From positions 255,001-319,000 of the forward strand of contig NZ_CP118108.1 of assembly GCF_028747985.1 (NCBI RefSeq): DNA of 64,000 nt. Reading direction: 5' to 3'. Made by a program: the position numbers and the translations under genes. This stretch comes from Paenibacillus urinalis. GTDB lineage: Bacteria; Bacillota; Bacilli; Paenibacillales; Paenibacillaceae. The first letter of the stretch is position 1. Every line of letters begins with the position of its first letter. The notes beneath the pieces were generated by a model. It searched no databases and was not told the DNA's origin. It worked only from the letters and a program-made list of their open reading frames with translations. Of this stretch, positions 46,302 through 56,977 are shown piece after piece.

Positions 46302-46322
46302 AACGCTTCCATCTTTTATTTT
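46279..46322 (+). terminator. Hairpin downstream of the kinase gene
   Basis: AAGATGGGAGC / GCTTCCATCTT (one G-T pair), then TTATTTTC. It may end the kinase transcript or act as an attenuator. It overlaps the last CAAGAGT copy and the cre-like site. Confidence 0.6.
46298..46311. promoter_or_regulatory. cre-like site (CcpA)
   Basis: AGTAAACGCTTCCA matches the Bacillus cre consensus TGWAARCGYTWNCW at 13 of 14 positions. It is 85 bp upstream of the binding-protein start, where carbon catabolite repression of galactoside uptake would be expected. Confidence 0.6.
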
Positions 46323-46395
46323 CAGTTTTTTGCATTAAGCCGAGGCGTAGGCCCCGGACGTACAGAACATCTCATTTACAAGCCTTGAGGGGGTT

Positions 46396-47688
46396 ATGAT
46401 TTTGAAAAAATTATTGTCTGTTATGCTGGCAAGTGCAGTGCTGCTGACCGCTTGTGGCGGTGGAGGCGGAGAATCCGAATCAGGCCAAAGCGCAGAAACG
46501 AATGAAATTACCGTTTGGGCTTGGGACCCGGCATTCAATATTGCGGCAATGAATAAAGCAAAAGAAGCTTATGCTGAAGTTAATCCGGACGTGACAGTCA
46601 ACATCGTTGAGAATGCACAGAATGACATTGTACAGAAGCTGAACACGGGGCTTAACTCTGGATCGACAAAAGGACTTCCAAACATCGTATTGATTGAAGA
46701 CTACAGAGCACAGAGCTTCCTTCAATCCTACCCGGATGCTTTCTATGAATTGACCGATGTGATCAATGCAGAGGACTTTGCAGATTATAAGATCGGCCCA
46801 ACGAGTGTAGACGGCAAGCAGTATGGCGTACCGTTTGACTCGGGTGTAACCGGCATGTATGTCAGAACCGACTATCTGGAGCAGGCAGGCTATACGCTTG
46901 AGGATCTGCAGGATATCGACTGGAAGCAGTACATTGAGATCGGTAAAGACGTGAAAGAGAAGACAGGCAAAGCGATGCTGACTCAAGACCCTAATGATCT
47001 GGGCATCATTCGTATGATGATCCAATCTGCAGGCAGCTGGTATACCGCTGAAGACGGCTCAACTCCAGCGATCGCTGATAACGCTGCTATGAAGACGGCA
47101 TTTGAGACTTATAAAGAAATGATGGATTCCGGTATCGTCAAAGTCATTTCAGACTGGAGCCAATTTGTTGGTGGAATGAATAGTGGAGAAGTTGCATCTG
47201 TGCCTACAGGTAACTGGATTACACCATCCATCAAAGCCGAGGCATCTCAGTCCGGCCAATGGGCAGTAGCTCCACTTCCTACGCTTCCTGGTGTTGAAGG
47301 ATCTGTTCATGCATCTAACCTTGGAGGAAGCTCCTGGTATGTCATGAATGTCGATGGCAAAGAAGCGGCAGCAGAATTCTTGAAGCAAACCTTTGGATCT
47401 GATGTGGATCTGTATCAAACCTTGAATACAGATGTAGGTGTTATCGGTACATTTAAAGCCGCTGCAGAAGGTGAAGCATACAAAGCGGAAGATGAATTCT
47501 TCCAGAATCAAAAAGTCGTATCCGATTTTGCAGCTTGGACAGAACAAATCCCGAACGTGAACTACGGTCTGAACACGTACGCGATCGAAGATATTCTCGT
47601 TGTAGCGATGCAGAGCTACCTTGGCGGACAGGATCTGGATGCCGTTCTAGCGGATGCTCAGACTCAAGCAGAAACACAAATTCGTTAA
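46396..47688 (+). CDS. Sugar ABC transporter substrate-binding lipoprotein (galactoside locus)
   Basis: 430 residues, family 1 solute-binding protein. Lipobox LLTAC. Segments EITVWAWDPAFNIAAMNKAK, GVPFDSGVTGMYVRTDYLEQ and NLGGSSWYVMN are typical. GAGGGGG is very close to the ATG at 46396, so the TTG at 46402 (two codons in) is an equally good start. It is followed by an attenuator hairpin, two permeases and a beta-galactosidase. A beta-galactoside ligand is inferred. Confidence 0.9.
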   Translation: MILKKLLSVMLASAVLLTACGGGGGESESGQSAETNEITVWAWDPAFNIAAMNKAKEAYAEVNPDVTVNIVENAQNDIVQKLNTGLNSGSTKGLPNIVLIEDYRAQSFLQSYPDAFYELTDVINAEDFADYKIGPTSVDGKQYGVPFDSGVTGMYVRTDYLEQAGYTLEDLQDIDWKQYIEIGKDVKEKTGKAMLTQDPNDLGIIRMMIQSAGSWYTAEDGSTPAIADNAAMKTAFETYKEMMDSGIVKVISDWSQFVGGMNSGEVASVPTGNWITPSIKAEASQSGQWAVAPLPTLPGVEGSVHASNLGGSSWYVMNVDGKEAAAEFLKQTFGSDVDLYQTLNTDVGVIGTFKAAAEGEAYKAEDEFFQNQKVVSDFAAWTEQIPNVNYGLNTYAIEDILVVAMQSYLGGQDLDAVLADAQTQAETQIR

Positions 47689-47720
47689 TCTAAATATTTT
47701 TACAAAGCTGGAATAACAAC

Positions 47721-47787
47721 AAACCCTTGCTCTTTACGCTGCTTCTTAAGAGGATTGCTCTTTAGAGGAGAAGGGGCAGGGGTTTTC
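47721..47787 (+). terminator. Attenuator-type hairpin after the binding-protein gene
   Basis: A 15-bp stem between 47721-47735 (AAACCCTTGCTCTTT) and the GGGGCAGGGGTTTT side, with three G-T pairs, then TTTTC. It is placed so that binding-protein mRNA can exceed permease mRNA. Confidence 0.65.
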
Positions 47788-47849
47788 TAAAGAACAGATA
47801 AGATAGCCTAGATAAATAGAAGCTTAGTTATGGAAGGAAGTGGAGTGGC

Positions 47850-48758
47850 GTGAAACCTGCGAAGTTGACCTCAGGCCGCAAAAGTTTAGTCAGTCACAAT
47901 CGCACGAATTTAGCGGGCTGGTTCTTTATATTGATACCGGTTCTGGCAATCAGTATTTTCTATTTCTATCCGATGATTCAGGCGTTGATCCTGTCGTTTA
48001 AATCCGGCCGGGGGATGAATCTGGATTTTGTCGGATTCGACAACTACATTCGGTTGTTCAGTGATGCTAACTTCATTACAGCGGTAAAAAATACGTTTAT
48101 TTACTTGATTATTCAGGTTCCGGTCATGCTCGTCCTGGCGATCTTTATCGCCGTCTTGTTGAATGATGAGAATTTGAAATTCAAAGGTTTTTTCAGAACA
48201 GCGATCTTCCTGCCGACGGTAACATCTCTCGTTGCTTACTCGGTCGTATTTAAATACATGTTCGGTGCAGACGGAATCGTCAACAAAATGCTGATGAACT
48301 TCCATCTGATCTCTGAGCCGATTCAATGGATTACAGATCCGTTCTGGGCAAAGGTTACAATTATTATCGCTATTACGTGGCGCTTTACAGGCTATAACAT
48401 GATCTTTTACTTATCTTCCCTGCAAAACATCGACAAATCGGTGTACGAGGCTGCGCGAATTGATGGGGCGAATGCGTTCACCCAGTTCTTCAAAATTACG
48501 ATTCCGCTGCTTAAACCGATGATCCTGTTTACAGGAATTACCTCTACGATTGGTACACTTCAATTGTTTGATGAGGTCGTCAATATCACGAAGGGCGGAC
48601 CGGGTAACTCGACCATGTCCATCTCGCAATATATTTATAACCTATCCTTTGAATACACGCCGGACTTCGGCTATGCAGCAACAGTATCCTACTCCATCGT
48701 GGTTATGGTTGTACTGCTTACTATCATTCAGAACAAGATTGGAGGCGATAAAAAATGA
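47850..48758 (+). CDS. Sugar ABC transporter permease (MalF type)
   Basis: 302 residues. GTG start with GGAAGGAAGTGGAG upstream. Six helices beginning LAGWFFILIPVLAISIFYFY. EAA loop SVYEAARIDGANAFTQFFKI. Its stop overlaps the next start (ATGA), so the two permeases are translationally coupled. Confidence 0.9.
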   Translation: MKPAKLTSGRKSLVSHNRTNLAGWFFILIPVLAISIFYFYPMIQALILSFKSGRGMNLDFVGFDNYIRLFSDANFITAVKNTFIYLIIQVPVMLVLAIFIAVLLNDENLKFKGFFRTAIFLPTVTSLVAYSVVFKYMFGADGIVNKMLMNFHLISEPIQWITDPFWAKVTIIIAITWRFTGYNMIFYLSSLQNIDKSVYEAARIDGANAFTQFFKITIPLLKPMILFTGITSTIGTLQLFDEVVNITKGGPGNSTMSISQYIYNLSFEYTPDFGYAATVSYSIVVMVVLLTIIQNKIGGDKK

Positions 48759-49579
48759 TCAAGCCGAAACGCTTTTTTACGTACCTGTTCCTTATTATCG
48801 CCACCATCGTTTCTATCTTCCCGTTCATCTGGATGATCGTAAGCGCAACGAACCAGTCGGTGGATGTTACGAAGGGAACATTGCTGCCGGGGTCCCATCT
48901 TATAGAGAACGTTACGAACTTGTTTAACAGCGTAGATATGTGGCAGGCACTCTGGAATTCAGCCAAAATCTCCATCATCACTACCATTCTGTCCTTGCTC
49001 GTTGCATCGGCAGCCGGTTATGGATTTGAGGTTTACCGCAGCAAAGCCAAGGATGTCGTATTTAACATCCTGCTTGCGTCAATGATGATTCCATTTGCCG
49101 CAATAATGGTGCCTTTGTATCAAATGTTTGCAAAAATATCTAACGTAGTACCGTTCTTCGGTATCGACTCAGCGGCAGCTGTTATCCTGCCAACCTTTAC
49201 AACGGCGTTCCTGATCTTCTTCTTCCGTCAGAGCACGAAGATGTTTCCGAAGGATCTGCTCGAAGCAGGGCGTATGGACGGTTTAACAGAGCTTGGATTG
49301 TTCTTCCGGGTGTATATGCCGACGATGAAATCCACGTATGCAGCAGCAGCGATCATTACGTTCCTGAACAGCTGGAACAACTACCTGTGGCCGCTCATCG
49401 TGCTTCAATCACCGGAAAATATGACGGTGCCGCTACTGATCTCGAATCTCGGATCGGGGTATGCTCCGGACTACGGCTTGATCATGTCCGCAATTGTTAT
49501 TACAACATTGCCGACGGCCATCGTATTCTTCTTGATGCAAAAGCATTTTGTTGCAGGAATGACGGGGTCCGTTAAATAA
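48755..49579 (+). CDS. Sugar ABC transporter permease (MalG type)
   Basis: 274 residues. ATG start with GGAGG 9 nt upstream. Six helices. EAA loop DLLEAGRMDGLTELGLFFRV. MalG-like C-terminus QKHFVAGMTGSVK. There is no ATPase gene in this operon; an MsmX-type ATPase such as that at 28081 probably supplies energy, as for galactan uptake in B. subtilis. Confidence 0.9.
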   Translation: MIKPKRFFTYLFLIIATIVSIFPFIWMIVSATNQSVDVTKGTLLPGSHLIENVTNLFNSVDMWQALWNSAKISIITTILSLLVASAAGYGFEVYRSKAKDVVFNILLASMMIPFAAIMVPLYQMFAKISNVVPFFGIDSAAAVILPTFTTAFLIFFFRQSTKMFPKDLLEAGRMDGLTELGLFFRVYMPTMKSTYAAAAIITFLNSWNNYLWPLIVLQSPENMTVPLLISNLGSGYAPDYGLIMSAIVITTLPTAIVFFLMQKHFVAGMTGSVK

Positions 49580-49590
49580 TTATTAAATGA

Positions 49591-52752
<3,162 letters not shown>

Positions 52753-52777
52753 AATAAATAGAACCATTGTATATAAC

Positions 52778-52815
52778 AAAACGAGCCTGGCTTTAATAGG
52801 GCTCGTTTTGTCTTT
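52778..52815 (+). terminator. Rho-independent terminator of lacZ
   Basis: Perfect 10-bp stem AAAACGAGCC / GGCTCGTTTT, then GTCTTTTTG. Convergent with the AraC gene. Confidence 0.88.
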
Positions 52816-52831
52816 TTGATCGAGAAGTCTT

Positions 52832-53725
52832 CTACTCCTCAAAAGAAAGATTAGTCGGTTCGTCACCTATTGCGTAGTCAAGCTTCAGACTCGTGGTCGG
52901 CACACTGAGATCGACTTCCTCAAATTGAAAACCGTCTACCCATACTTTTCCTTCACCCATAAGCAGGACTCCAAATGAGATGGTGCCGCTCTCCTCAGGG
53001 ACATCAAGTACGATCGCATAATGATTCCAGTGTGTATCTCCCGTAATGCGGCGGTCGTTCATATTGTCGAACTGAAGTACATCCTCTGAGTGGCTGTCCA
53101 CACGCATCCACAGCCCGCAGTATTCTTTTACATTTTCGGTTTTGACAAATCCAGAGAAGCGCATTCGTTTCCCTTTGTATTTGTCTGCCTTGAATTGCTG
53201 CATCATCGTTGCGAAGGCGCCGTCATCCATGGGAGTCCGGGCTTTTAGATAACCAGAGGTGCTTCCTTGGTGTACCGTATTCCGGTCGATGCCCATTTCA
53301 TAGTCGTGGGGGTGACTCCCGCTAATAAACCAGCCCTTAATCGGTGAAGCGATCTGTTCCTTCATTGAATCCTCTCCTTGTTCGCGGTTATAAGTGTGGA
53401 GCATAAATAATTTACGATAACGGCCAGGCGGCATGCCGTAGAGCTTTTTAAAAGCCCTTGTAAACGACTCCTGGCTCTCAAAATGACAGTGTAATGAAAT
53501 ATCGATAATGGAAGCATCGGAGTATAGCAGCAGCCGGGCTGCGTAACACAATCGTCTTCTTCGTAAATAATCGGCTACGTTCATGCCAACCTGTCTTCGA
53601 AACATGCGATGAAAATGATAGGGTGAGAAGCCGACGTGAGCAGCGATGCTCTCTAGTGACAGCTGTTCCTCCAGATGGGCTTCCATATAATCGATACTTT
53701 GTTGAATCGCGCGATGGGTACTCAA
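52832..53725 (-). CDS. AraC family transcriptional regulator with jelly-roll-like C domain
   Basis: 297 residues. TTG start with AAAGGAGGG 8 nt upstream. The AraC helix-turn-helix is N-terminal (residues 5-105: SLESIAAHVGFSPYHFHRMF and IDISLHCHFESQESFTRAFK). The C-terminal half (about 140-297), with RMRFSGFVKTENVKEYCGLW and ISFGVLLMGEGKVWVDGFQF, looks like a beta-sandwich carbohydrate-binding-type module rather than the usual GyrI-like domain. Convergent with lacZ. The target and ligand are unknown. Confidence 0.85.
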   Translation of the reverse strand: MSTHRAIQQSIDYMEAHLEEQLSLESIAAHVGFSPYHFHRMFRRQVGMNVADYLRRRRLCYAARLLLYSDASIIDISLHCHFESQESFTRAFKKLYGMPPGRYRKLFMLHTYNREQGEDSMKEQIASPIKGWFISGSHPHDYEMGIDRNTVHQGSTSGYLKARTPMDDGAFATMMQQFKADKYKGKRMRFSGFVKTENVKEYCGLWMRVDSHSEDVLQFDNMNDRRITGDTHWNHYAIVLDVPEESGTISFGVLLMGEGKVWVDGFQFEEVDLSVPTTSLKLDYAIGDEPTNLSFEE

Positions 53726-53796
53726 GGTCAGGCCCTCCTTTGTCTCTAAGGATAGCAGAACAAAAAGGAGCGTTTTTGATAATTTTTGCGCAACTT

Positions 53797-53840
53797 AAAA
53801 AGATCCTGTTCGAAAATTTCTACTCGATGAGGATCTTTTT
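53797..53840 (-). terminator. Bidirectional-looking terminator after the lipoprotein gene
   Basis: AAAAAGATCC / GGATCTTTTT, perfect 10-bp stem ending in five T on either strand. On the minus strand it follows the lipoprotein stop by 27 nt. Confidence 0.8.
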
Positions 53841-53867
53841 AGTGATAAAGTATGAACCTACTGTTTC

Positions 53868-55082
53868 CTAGAGCGGCATTACATGAAAAGAATTACTGAT
53901 GAGTACAAGATCCTTCCGATCATCACGATTCTCTGGGTTATAGTGAGTAACCTTTTTGATAAGCCGATATTCTCCAGGAGGAAGCTTGCGAGCCTGATAT
54001 GCCTCCATCTCTGCGGTCTCACCCAGGTTCATGCCATAAGCCGGCAATTTGAAGGAGGCATAGACATGTGCTTCTCTCCAGACTGAATTTGTATTCTGCT
54101 CAATAAAGACATCTTCCCCGTAAGTTAGGTTATATTGATCAGATTGGTTAGCCATGTGATAGGTAACGGTTTCTCCTCTCAGATACTCTTTCTCGTCCGT
54201 GCTTAGAAGCAGCTGTTCTGTTCTTTGCGGCTCCGATGGAGTATGTGGGGATGCCTTTCCTAGCGTTACATTGGATTCATAGTAGGTGTCGACCAAGTCA
54301 GTTATTTGTTCAGCTAATCGCGTCAGATCCTGATGTGACTTATCACATTCACTCCATTCGTGACGATAAGTTTCATTTCTGAATTTTACAATGAGGCTGT
54401 AGCTCTCATAGGGTGTCTTGCTGCAAGTTGTATTTCCCTCGCTGCTCGCGGAGAATGCCCCATGCTTGACCATCTCCTTATAGATTTGCGTTCGAGTCTT
54501 TATATTCAGATGAAAATCACTTACTGTAACAGACTCTCCATTCTCTAAAATGGCTGTAATCTGCTTTGTTTCTGTATCTATTACGTTTCCTTGATCCACG
54601 CCATATTCCAGACGAAAGTCCAGCGATTCCAAGTGATCCAGCTGGTAATTAATCTGAATTAAGGTTTCACCCAAAGCTCCGTTATTGCAATGTGAGAGGG
54701 AGTAGACTAAGGATTCGTCTGTATCTGATTTTTGGAGGGCGTTACAGCTGAACGTGCTGATTTCCATTGGACCGTAGGCATCCTTGGATGAATCATAGAG
54801 CACCTCTATTGTACCGTCTTCCATATGTGTTAAGGTGTGATAAATCGGATCGCCTTCATCTGTGTAGGAGACGACTTTTTGAGAAGATCGTTCTTTATTT
54901 AGGAATTCATCAAGGTAATATACCCCCGAAACTTGTCCATGCAGGTTGATGACTTTCTGATCGGCAGGTGATTCCTTCGGTGTCTGAATATCAGACTGAG
55001 GTGGTTCATCCTCTGCATTCGTAGTACAGCCAGATAGGGTAAGCATCAGCAGTACAAAGAGCAGTAATGCTTTTTTTCTCAA
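53868..55082 (-). CDS. Lipoprotein of unknown function with C-terminal Ig-like domain
   Basis: 404 residues. TTG start with AATGGGG 8 nt upstream. Lipobox LTLSGC (about Cys19). The middle part (about 45-280) matches nothing I recognise. The last 105 residues (LLLSTDEKEYLRGETVTYHM ... PPGEYRLIKKVTHY) look like a bacterial Ig-like beta-sandwich. Probably attached to the outer membrane face. I do not recognise the family. It is flanked by an IS3 element 75 bp upstream. Confidence 0.7.
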   Translation of the reverse strand: MRKKALLLFVLLMLTLSGCTTNAEDEPPQSDIQTPKESPADQKVINLHGQVSGVYYLDEFLNKERSSQKVVSYTDEGDPIYHTLTHMEDGTIEVLYDSSKDAYGPMEISTFSCNALQKSDTDESLVYSLSHCNNGALGETLIQINYQLDHLESLDFRLEYGVDQGNVIDTETKQITAILENGESVTVSDFHLNIKTRTQIYKEMVKHGAFSASSEGNTTCSKTPYESYSLIVKFRNETYRHEWSECDKSHQDLTRLAEQITDLVDTYYESNVTLGKASPHTPSEPQRTEQLLLSTDEKEYLRGETVTYHMANQSDQYNLTYGEDVFIEQNTNSVWREAHVYASFKLPAYGMNLGETAEMEAYQARKLPPGEYRLIKKVTHYNPENRDDRKDLVLISNSFHVMPL

Positions 55083-55230
55083 TTTGAAGACCCCATTTCA
55101 TTGAATTGCGAATTCGGTTACTAGAAATTGGACTCTGTCAGTTGAAAAAAAGTTCCATAAATTAAAGACAGCAGATCCATAAGGTGGATGGTCATAACCC
55201 TGTCAAGTAGACAAGAAAAAAGAGACACTG

Positions 55231-56097
55231 TTATGCTGCGACCGTTTCTCGGTATTCCACCGGGGAACGGTCGTTTAGTTTCTTCTGAAAGCGTTCGTGG
55301 TTATAAAATGAAACGTATTCTTGGATAGCCTGTTCCAAGTCAGAAACCGATTCTAAATGTGTTAAATATATTTTTTCGGTTTTCAGATGTGAAAAGAACG
55401 ATTCAATACAGGCATTGTCAAAGCAGTTTCCACGTCTAGAATGGCTGCCGACGATTCCTAGCTTGGTAAGTTTACTGTTAAACGGCTTTGAGGTGTATTG
55501 AAATCCCTGATCAGAATGCAGGAGGACACCTGTTAGATCTGTTTTCTCACAGAGCATGTCTACTGTTTTTGTGACAAGCAAGAGATCATTTCGCTCGGAC
55601 AGACGCCAAGCCACAACCTCGTTGTTATATAAATCCTGGATTGCGGAGAGATACACAAAACGCTCTCCCACACGAATATATGTAATGTCAGTGACTAGTT
55701 TACGCAGCGGTGCCTCAGCGTGGAATTGACGTTCCAGCCGATTGGGATGAACCACCGAGGCTTGCTTGCCGAAAAAGCGTCGTTTCTTCCGGATCACAGA
55801 GCGAATCCCCAGCTTCTTCATAAGTCGGTAAACGCGTTTGTGGTTAACGTGTAGCCCTTCTCGTTTCATAGCCACCGTCATACGCAAGTAGCCAAAATAC
55901 GGGTGCAGTCGGTGTATGGCCATGATATGCTCTTCCAGCAACTTCTCTTGCAGCATAAGGGAATTCAGATGGCTTCCCCTTTTACGCCATTTGTAGTAGC
56001 CTGCGCGTGAGACTTCCGCTAATTTTAGGAGCCATCCTAATGGATATTTCAGCCGCATCTCCTCAACGATTTCATACCGACTCGATTTACTCGTCAC
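55231..56097 (-). CDS. IS3-family transposase OrfB (DDE integrase)
   Basis: 288 residues. HTH_21 region near the N-terminus (IHRLHPYFGYLRMTVAM). Integrase core with DDE residues in LVTDITYIR, LLHSDQGFQYTS and FDNACIESFFSHLKTEK. GTG start overlaps the orfA stop (GTGA). The natural product is probably the OrfAB fusion made by -1 frameshifting at 56121-56127, because the -1 frame runs without a stop into OrfB. Confidence 0.93.
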   Translation of the reverse strand: MTSKSSRYEIVEEMRLKYPLGWLLKLAEVSRAGYYKWRKRGSHLNSLMLQEKLLEEHIMAIHRLHPYFGYLRMTVAMKREGLHVNHKRVYRLMKKLGIRSVIRKKRRFFGKQASVVHPNRLERQFHAEAPLRKLVTDITYIRVGERFVYLSAIQDLYNNEVVAWRLSERNDLLLVTKTVDMLCEKTDLTGVLLHSDQGFQYTSKPFNSKLTKLGIVGSHSRRGNCFDNACIESFFSHLKTEKIYLTHLESVSDLEQAIQEYVSFYNHERFQKKLNDRSPVEYRETVAA

Positions 56098-56462
56098 TCC
56101 CCGTGTAGATTTGGATACCGCTTTTTTAAGTACTCGATCTCAGCTCTCAAATATGCCATTTCTTCTTCTACGCTTGTAAACTTCGTTTTCGGTCGTCCTT
56201 TACGAGGTGCCTCTTGCTTAAATGGCTGGCCTTCACGGTACCGCTTTACCCACACTACTACCTGTGACTTATTTCGAATTCCAAGTTGTCTGGCCACCTC
56301 TCTGTACGATATATTTCCCTCGGTAACCAGTCTAACGGCTTGCATTTTTAACTCTTCAGGATAACTGTTATTAATACGGCCTGTTTTCCCCACAAAAAAT
56401 CCCCTCCGGTCTCCAACGTTTAAGTCCATCTTACCAGATGTCTTTTTTACGTTGTCTACCAT
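56094..56462 (-). CDS. IS3-family transposase OrfA (HTH)
   Basis: 122 residues. HTH_Tnp_1-type domain (SYPEELKMQAVRLVTEGNIS and YREVARQLGIRNKSQVVVWV), then a coiled-coil leucine-zipper-like end (VEEEMAYLRAEIEYLKK). It binds the IS ends. It terminates shortly after the frameshift heptamer. Confidence 0.92.
   Translation of the reverse strand: MVDNVKKTSGKMDLNVGDRRGFFVGKTGRINNSYPEELKMQAVRLVTEGNISYREVARQLGIRNKSQVVVWVKRYREGQPFKQEAPRKGRPKTKFTSVEEEMAYLRAEIEYLKKRYPNLHGE
56121..56127 (-). other. Programmed -1 frameshift heptamer A AAA AAG
   Basis: The minus strand reads TTA AAA AAG in the orfA frame. A -1 shift gives AAA GCG and continues in the orfB frame. This is the classic IS3-family slippery sequence. 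Confidence 0.8.
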
Positions 56463-56575
56463 GAGGGGATAATACCAGGATCAGCTGTCTTTAATTTACT
56501 TGGGGGAGTGTGATGATTCTATTCACATCTCAACTACATTGCAGGTAAAAAAATCCATTATAGAAGTTTATTACA

Positions 56576-56584
56576 TGATATAAT
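56576..56584 (+). promoter_or_regulatory. Extended -10 promoter of the small hydrophobic peptide gene
   Basis: TGATATAAT: TG extension plus perfect TATAAT at 56579-56584. The -35 region is poor. It predicts a start near 56591 and a leader of about 48 nt. Confidence 0.6.
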
Positions 56585-56617
56585 ACAGCATGTACAACAC
56601 ACCTTGAGTGGGCGCTC

Positions 56618-56631
56618 CCTCCGAAAGGAGG
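56618..56631 (+). promoter_or_regulatory. Shine-Dalgarno hairpin of the toxin mRNA
   Basis: CCTCC-GAAA-GGAGG: the whole GGAGG core is paired in a GNRA-capped stem, possibly extended by CGC (56613-56615) with GCG (56636-56638), ending just before the ATG. This would hold translation down, as in known type I toxin mRNAs. Confidence 0.6.
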
Positions 56632-56638
56632 TGATGCG

Positions 56639-56713
56639 ATGCAAATTTCGTTTGGTGAAGTGCTGACCTTCGGGATTTTCCTGATTGCGCTGCTGACGTA
56701 CCTGGATAAATGA
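56639..56713 (+). CDS. Small hydrophobic holin-like toxin peptide, 24 residues
   Basis: ATG 56639 to TGA 56713. The ribosome-binding site AAAGGAGGTGAT is about as complementary to 16S rRNA as possible, with 7-nt spacing. The peptide is one membrane helix: a short polar N-terminus with Glu7, then FGIFLIALLTYLDK. This resembles the Hol_Tox/TxpA-type putative holin-like toxins of Bacillus and Paenibacillus. It has its own promoter, a hairpin over the Shine-Dalgarno site, two hairpins 3' of it, and a convergent promoter on the other strand. Toxicity is inferred, not shown. A small regulatory membrane peptide is the alternative. Confidence 0.7.
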   Translation: MQISFGEVLTFGIFLIALLTYLDK

Positions 56714-56834
56714 AAATAACCCACGTAAGGTTAAGGCCAAGTGGGTTATTTTCTAGGTTACATCTGTAATCCTGGAGGGTAATCCCTATCAAGATGTTTG
56801 TACTGGGGACGGATGGCACTCCGTCCTTATTTCT
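56705..56834 (-). ncRNA. Predicted antisense RNA antitoxin
   Basis: Predicted from a minus-strand promoter at 56869-56841 to the bidirectional hairpin at 56713-56752, about 130 nt. It would pair with the 3' untranslated region and last few codons of the toxin mRNA, the arrangement known from BsrG/SR4 and TxpA/RatA. The ends are estimates. Confidence 0.5.
56713..56752. terminator. Bidirectional terminator behind the toxin gene
   Basis: Perfect 12-bp stem AAAATAACCCAC / GTGGGTTATTTT. It directly follows the toxin stop on plus and would end the antisense RNA on minus (TTTTCATTT follows). Confidence 0.8.
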
Positions 56835-56835
56835 A
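56807..56835 (+). terminator. Second terminator of the toxin transcript
   Basis: GGACGGA-TGGCAC-TCCGTCC, perfect 7-bp stem, then TTATTTCTATTCTT. If used, the toxin mRNA would overlap the antisense RNA by more than 100 nt. Confidence 0.65.
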
Positions 56836-56840
56836 TTCTT

Positions 56841-56869
56841 ATCATACATTAACCAATCTTAGACTTCAA
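56841..56869 (-). promoter_or_regulatory. Promoter of the predicted antisense RNA
   Basis: Minus strand TTGAAG (56869-56864), 17-bp spacer, TATGAT (56846-56841). It points at the toxin gene. Confidence 0.6.
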
Positions 56870-56977
56870 TTTATATTAAATTAAAACAATAATTCTGTAA
56901 GTCACTTATGCTCTAAAGTTTCTTCGATAAATGTAAACGAATACATACTATCCTATGCAAAGGTGGTAAGGATTGAT

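Larger units (their letters stand above)
55158..56498 (-). mobile_element. IS3-family insertion sequence (IS150-like), intact
   Basis: 1341 bp. The terminal inverted repeats share 14 bp AAATTAAAGACAGC at 55159-55172 and 56484-56497, plus one further base each side. GATCC follows after one mismatch, and weaker inner similarity (GTAGACAA, AAAAAAGA) continues inward. It carries orfA and orfB with a -1 frameshift signal. I could not find a target-site duplication, so the ends may be off by a few bases or the duplication may have decayed. Both reading frames are intact, so it may be active. Confidence 0.85.

Noticed and set aside
56850..56862. Near-PucR-box sequence (12 of 13) in the spacer of the antisense promoter
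   Set aside because: No purine gene nearby; most likely chance, since the spacer is AT-rich and the key C is missing.
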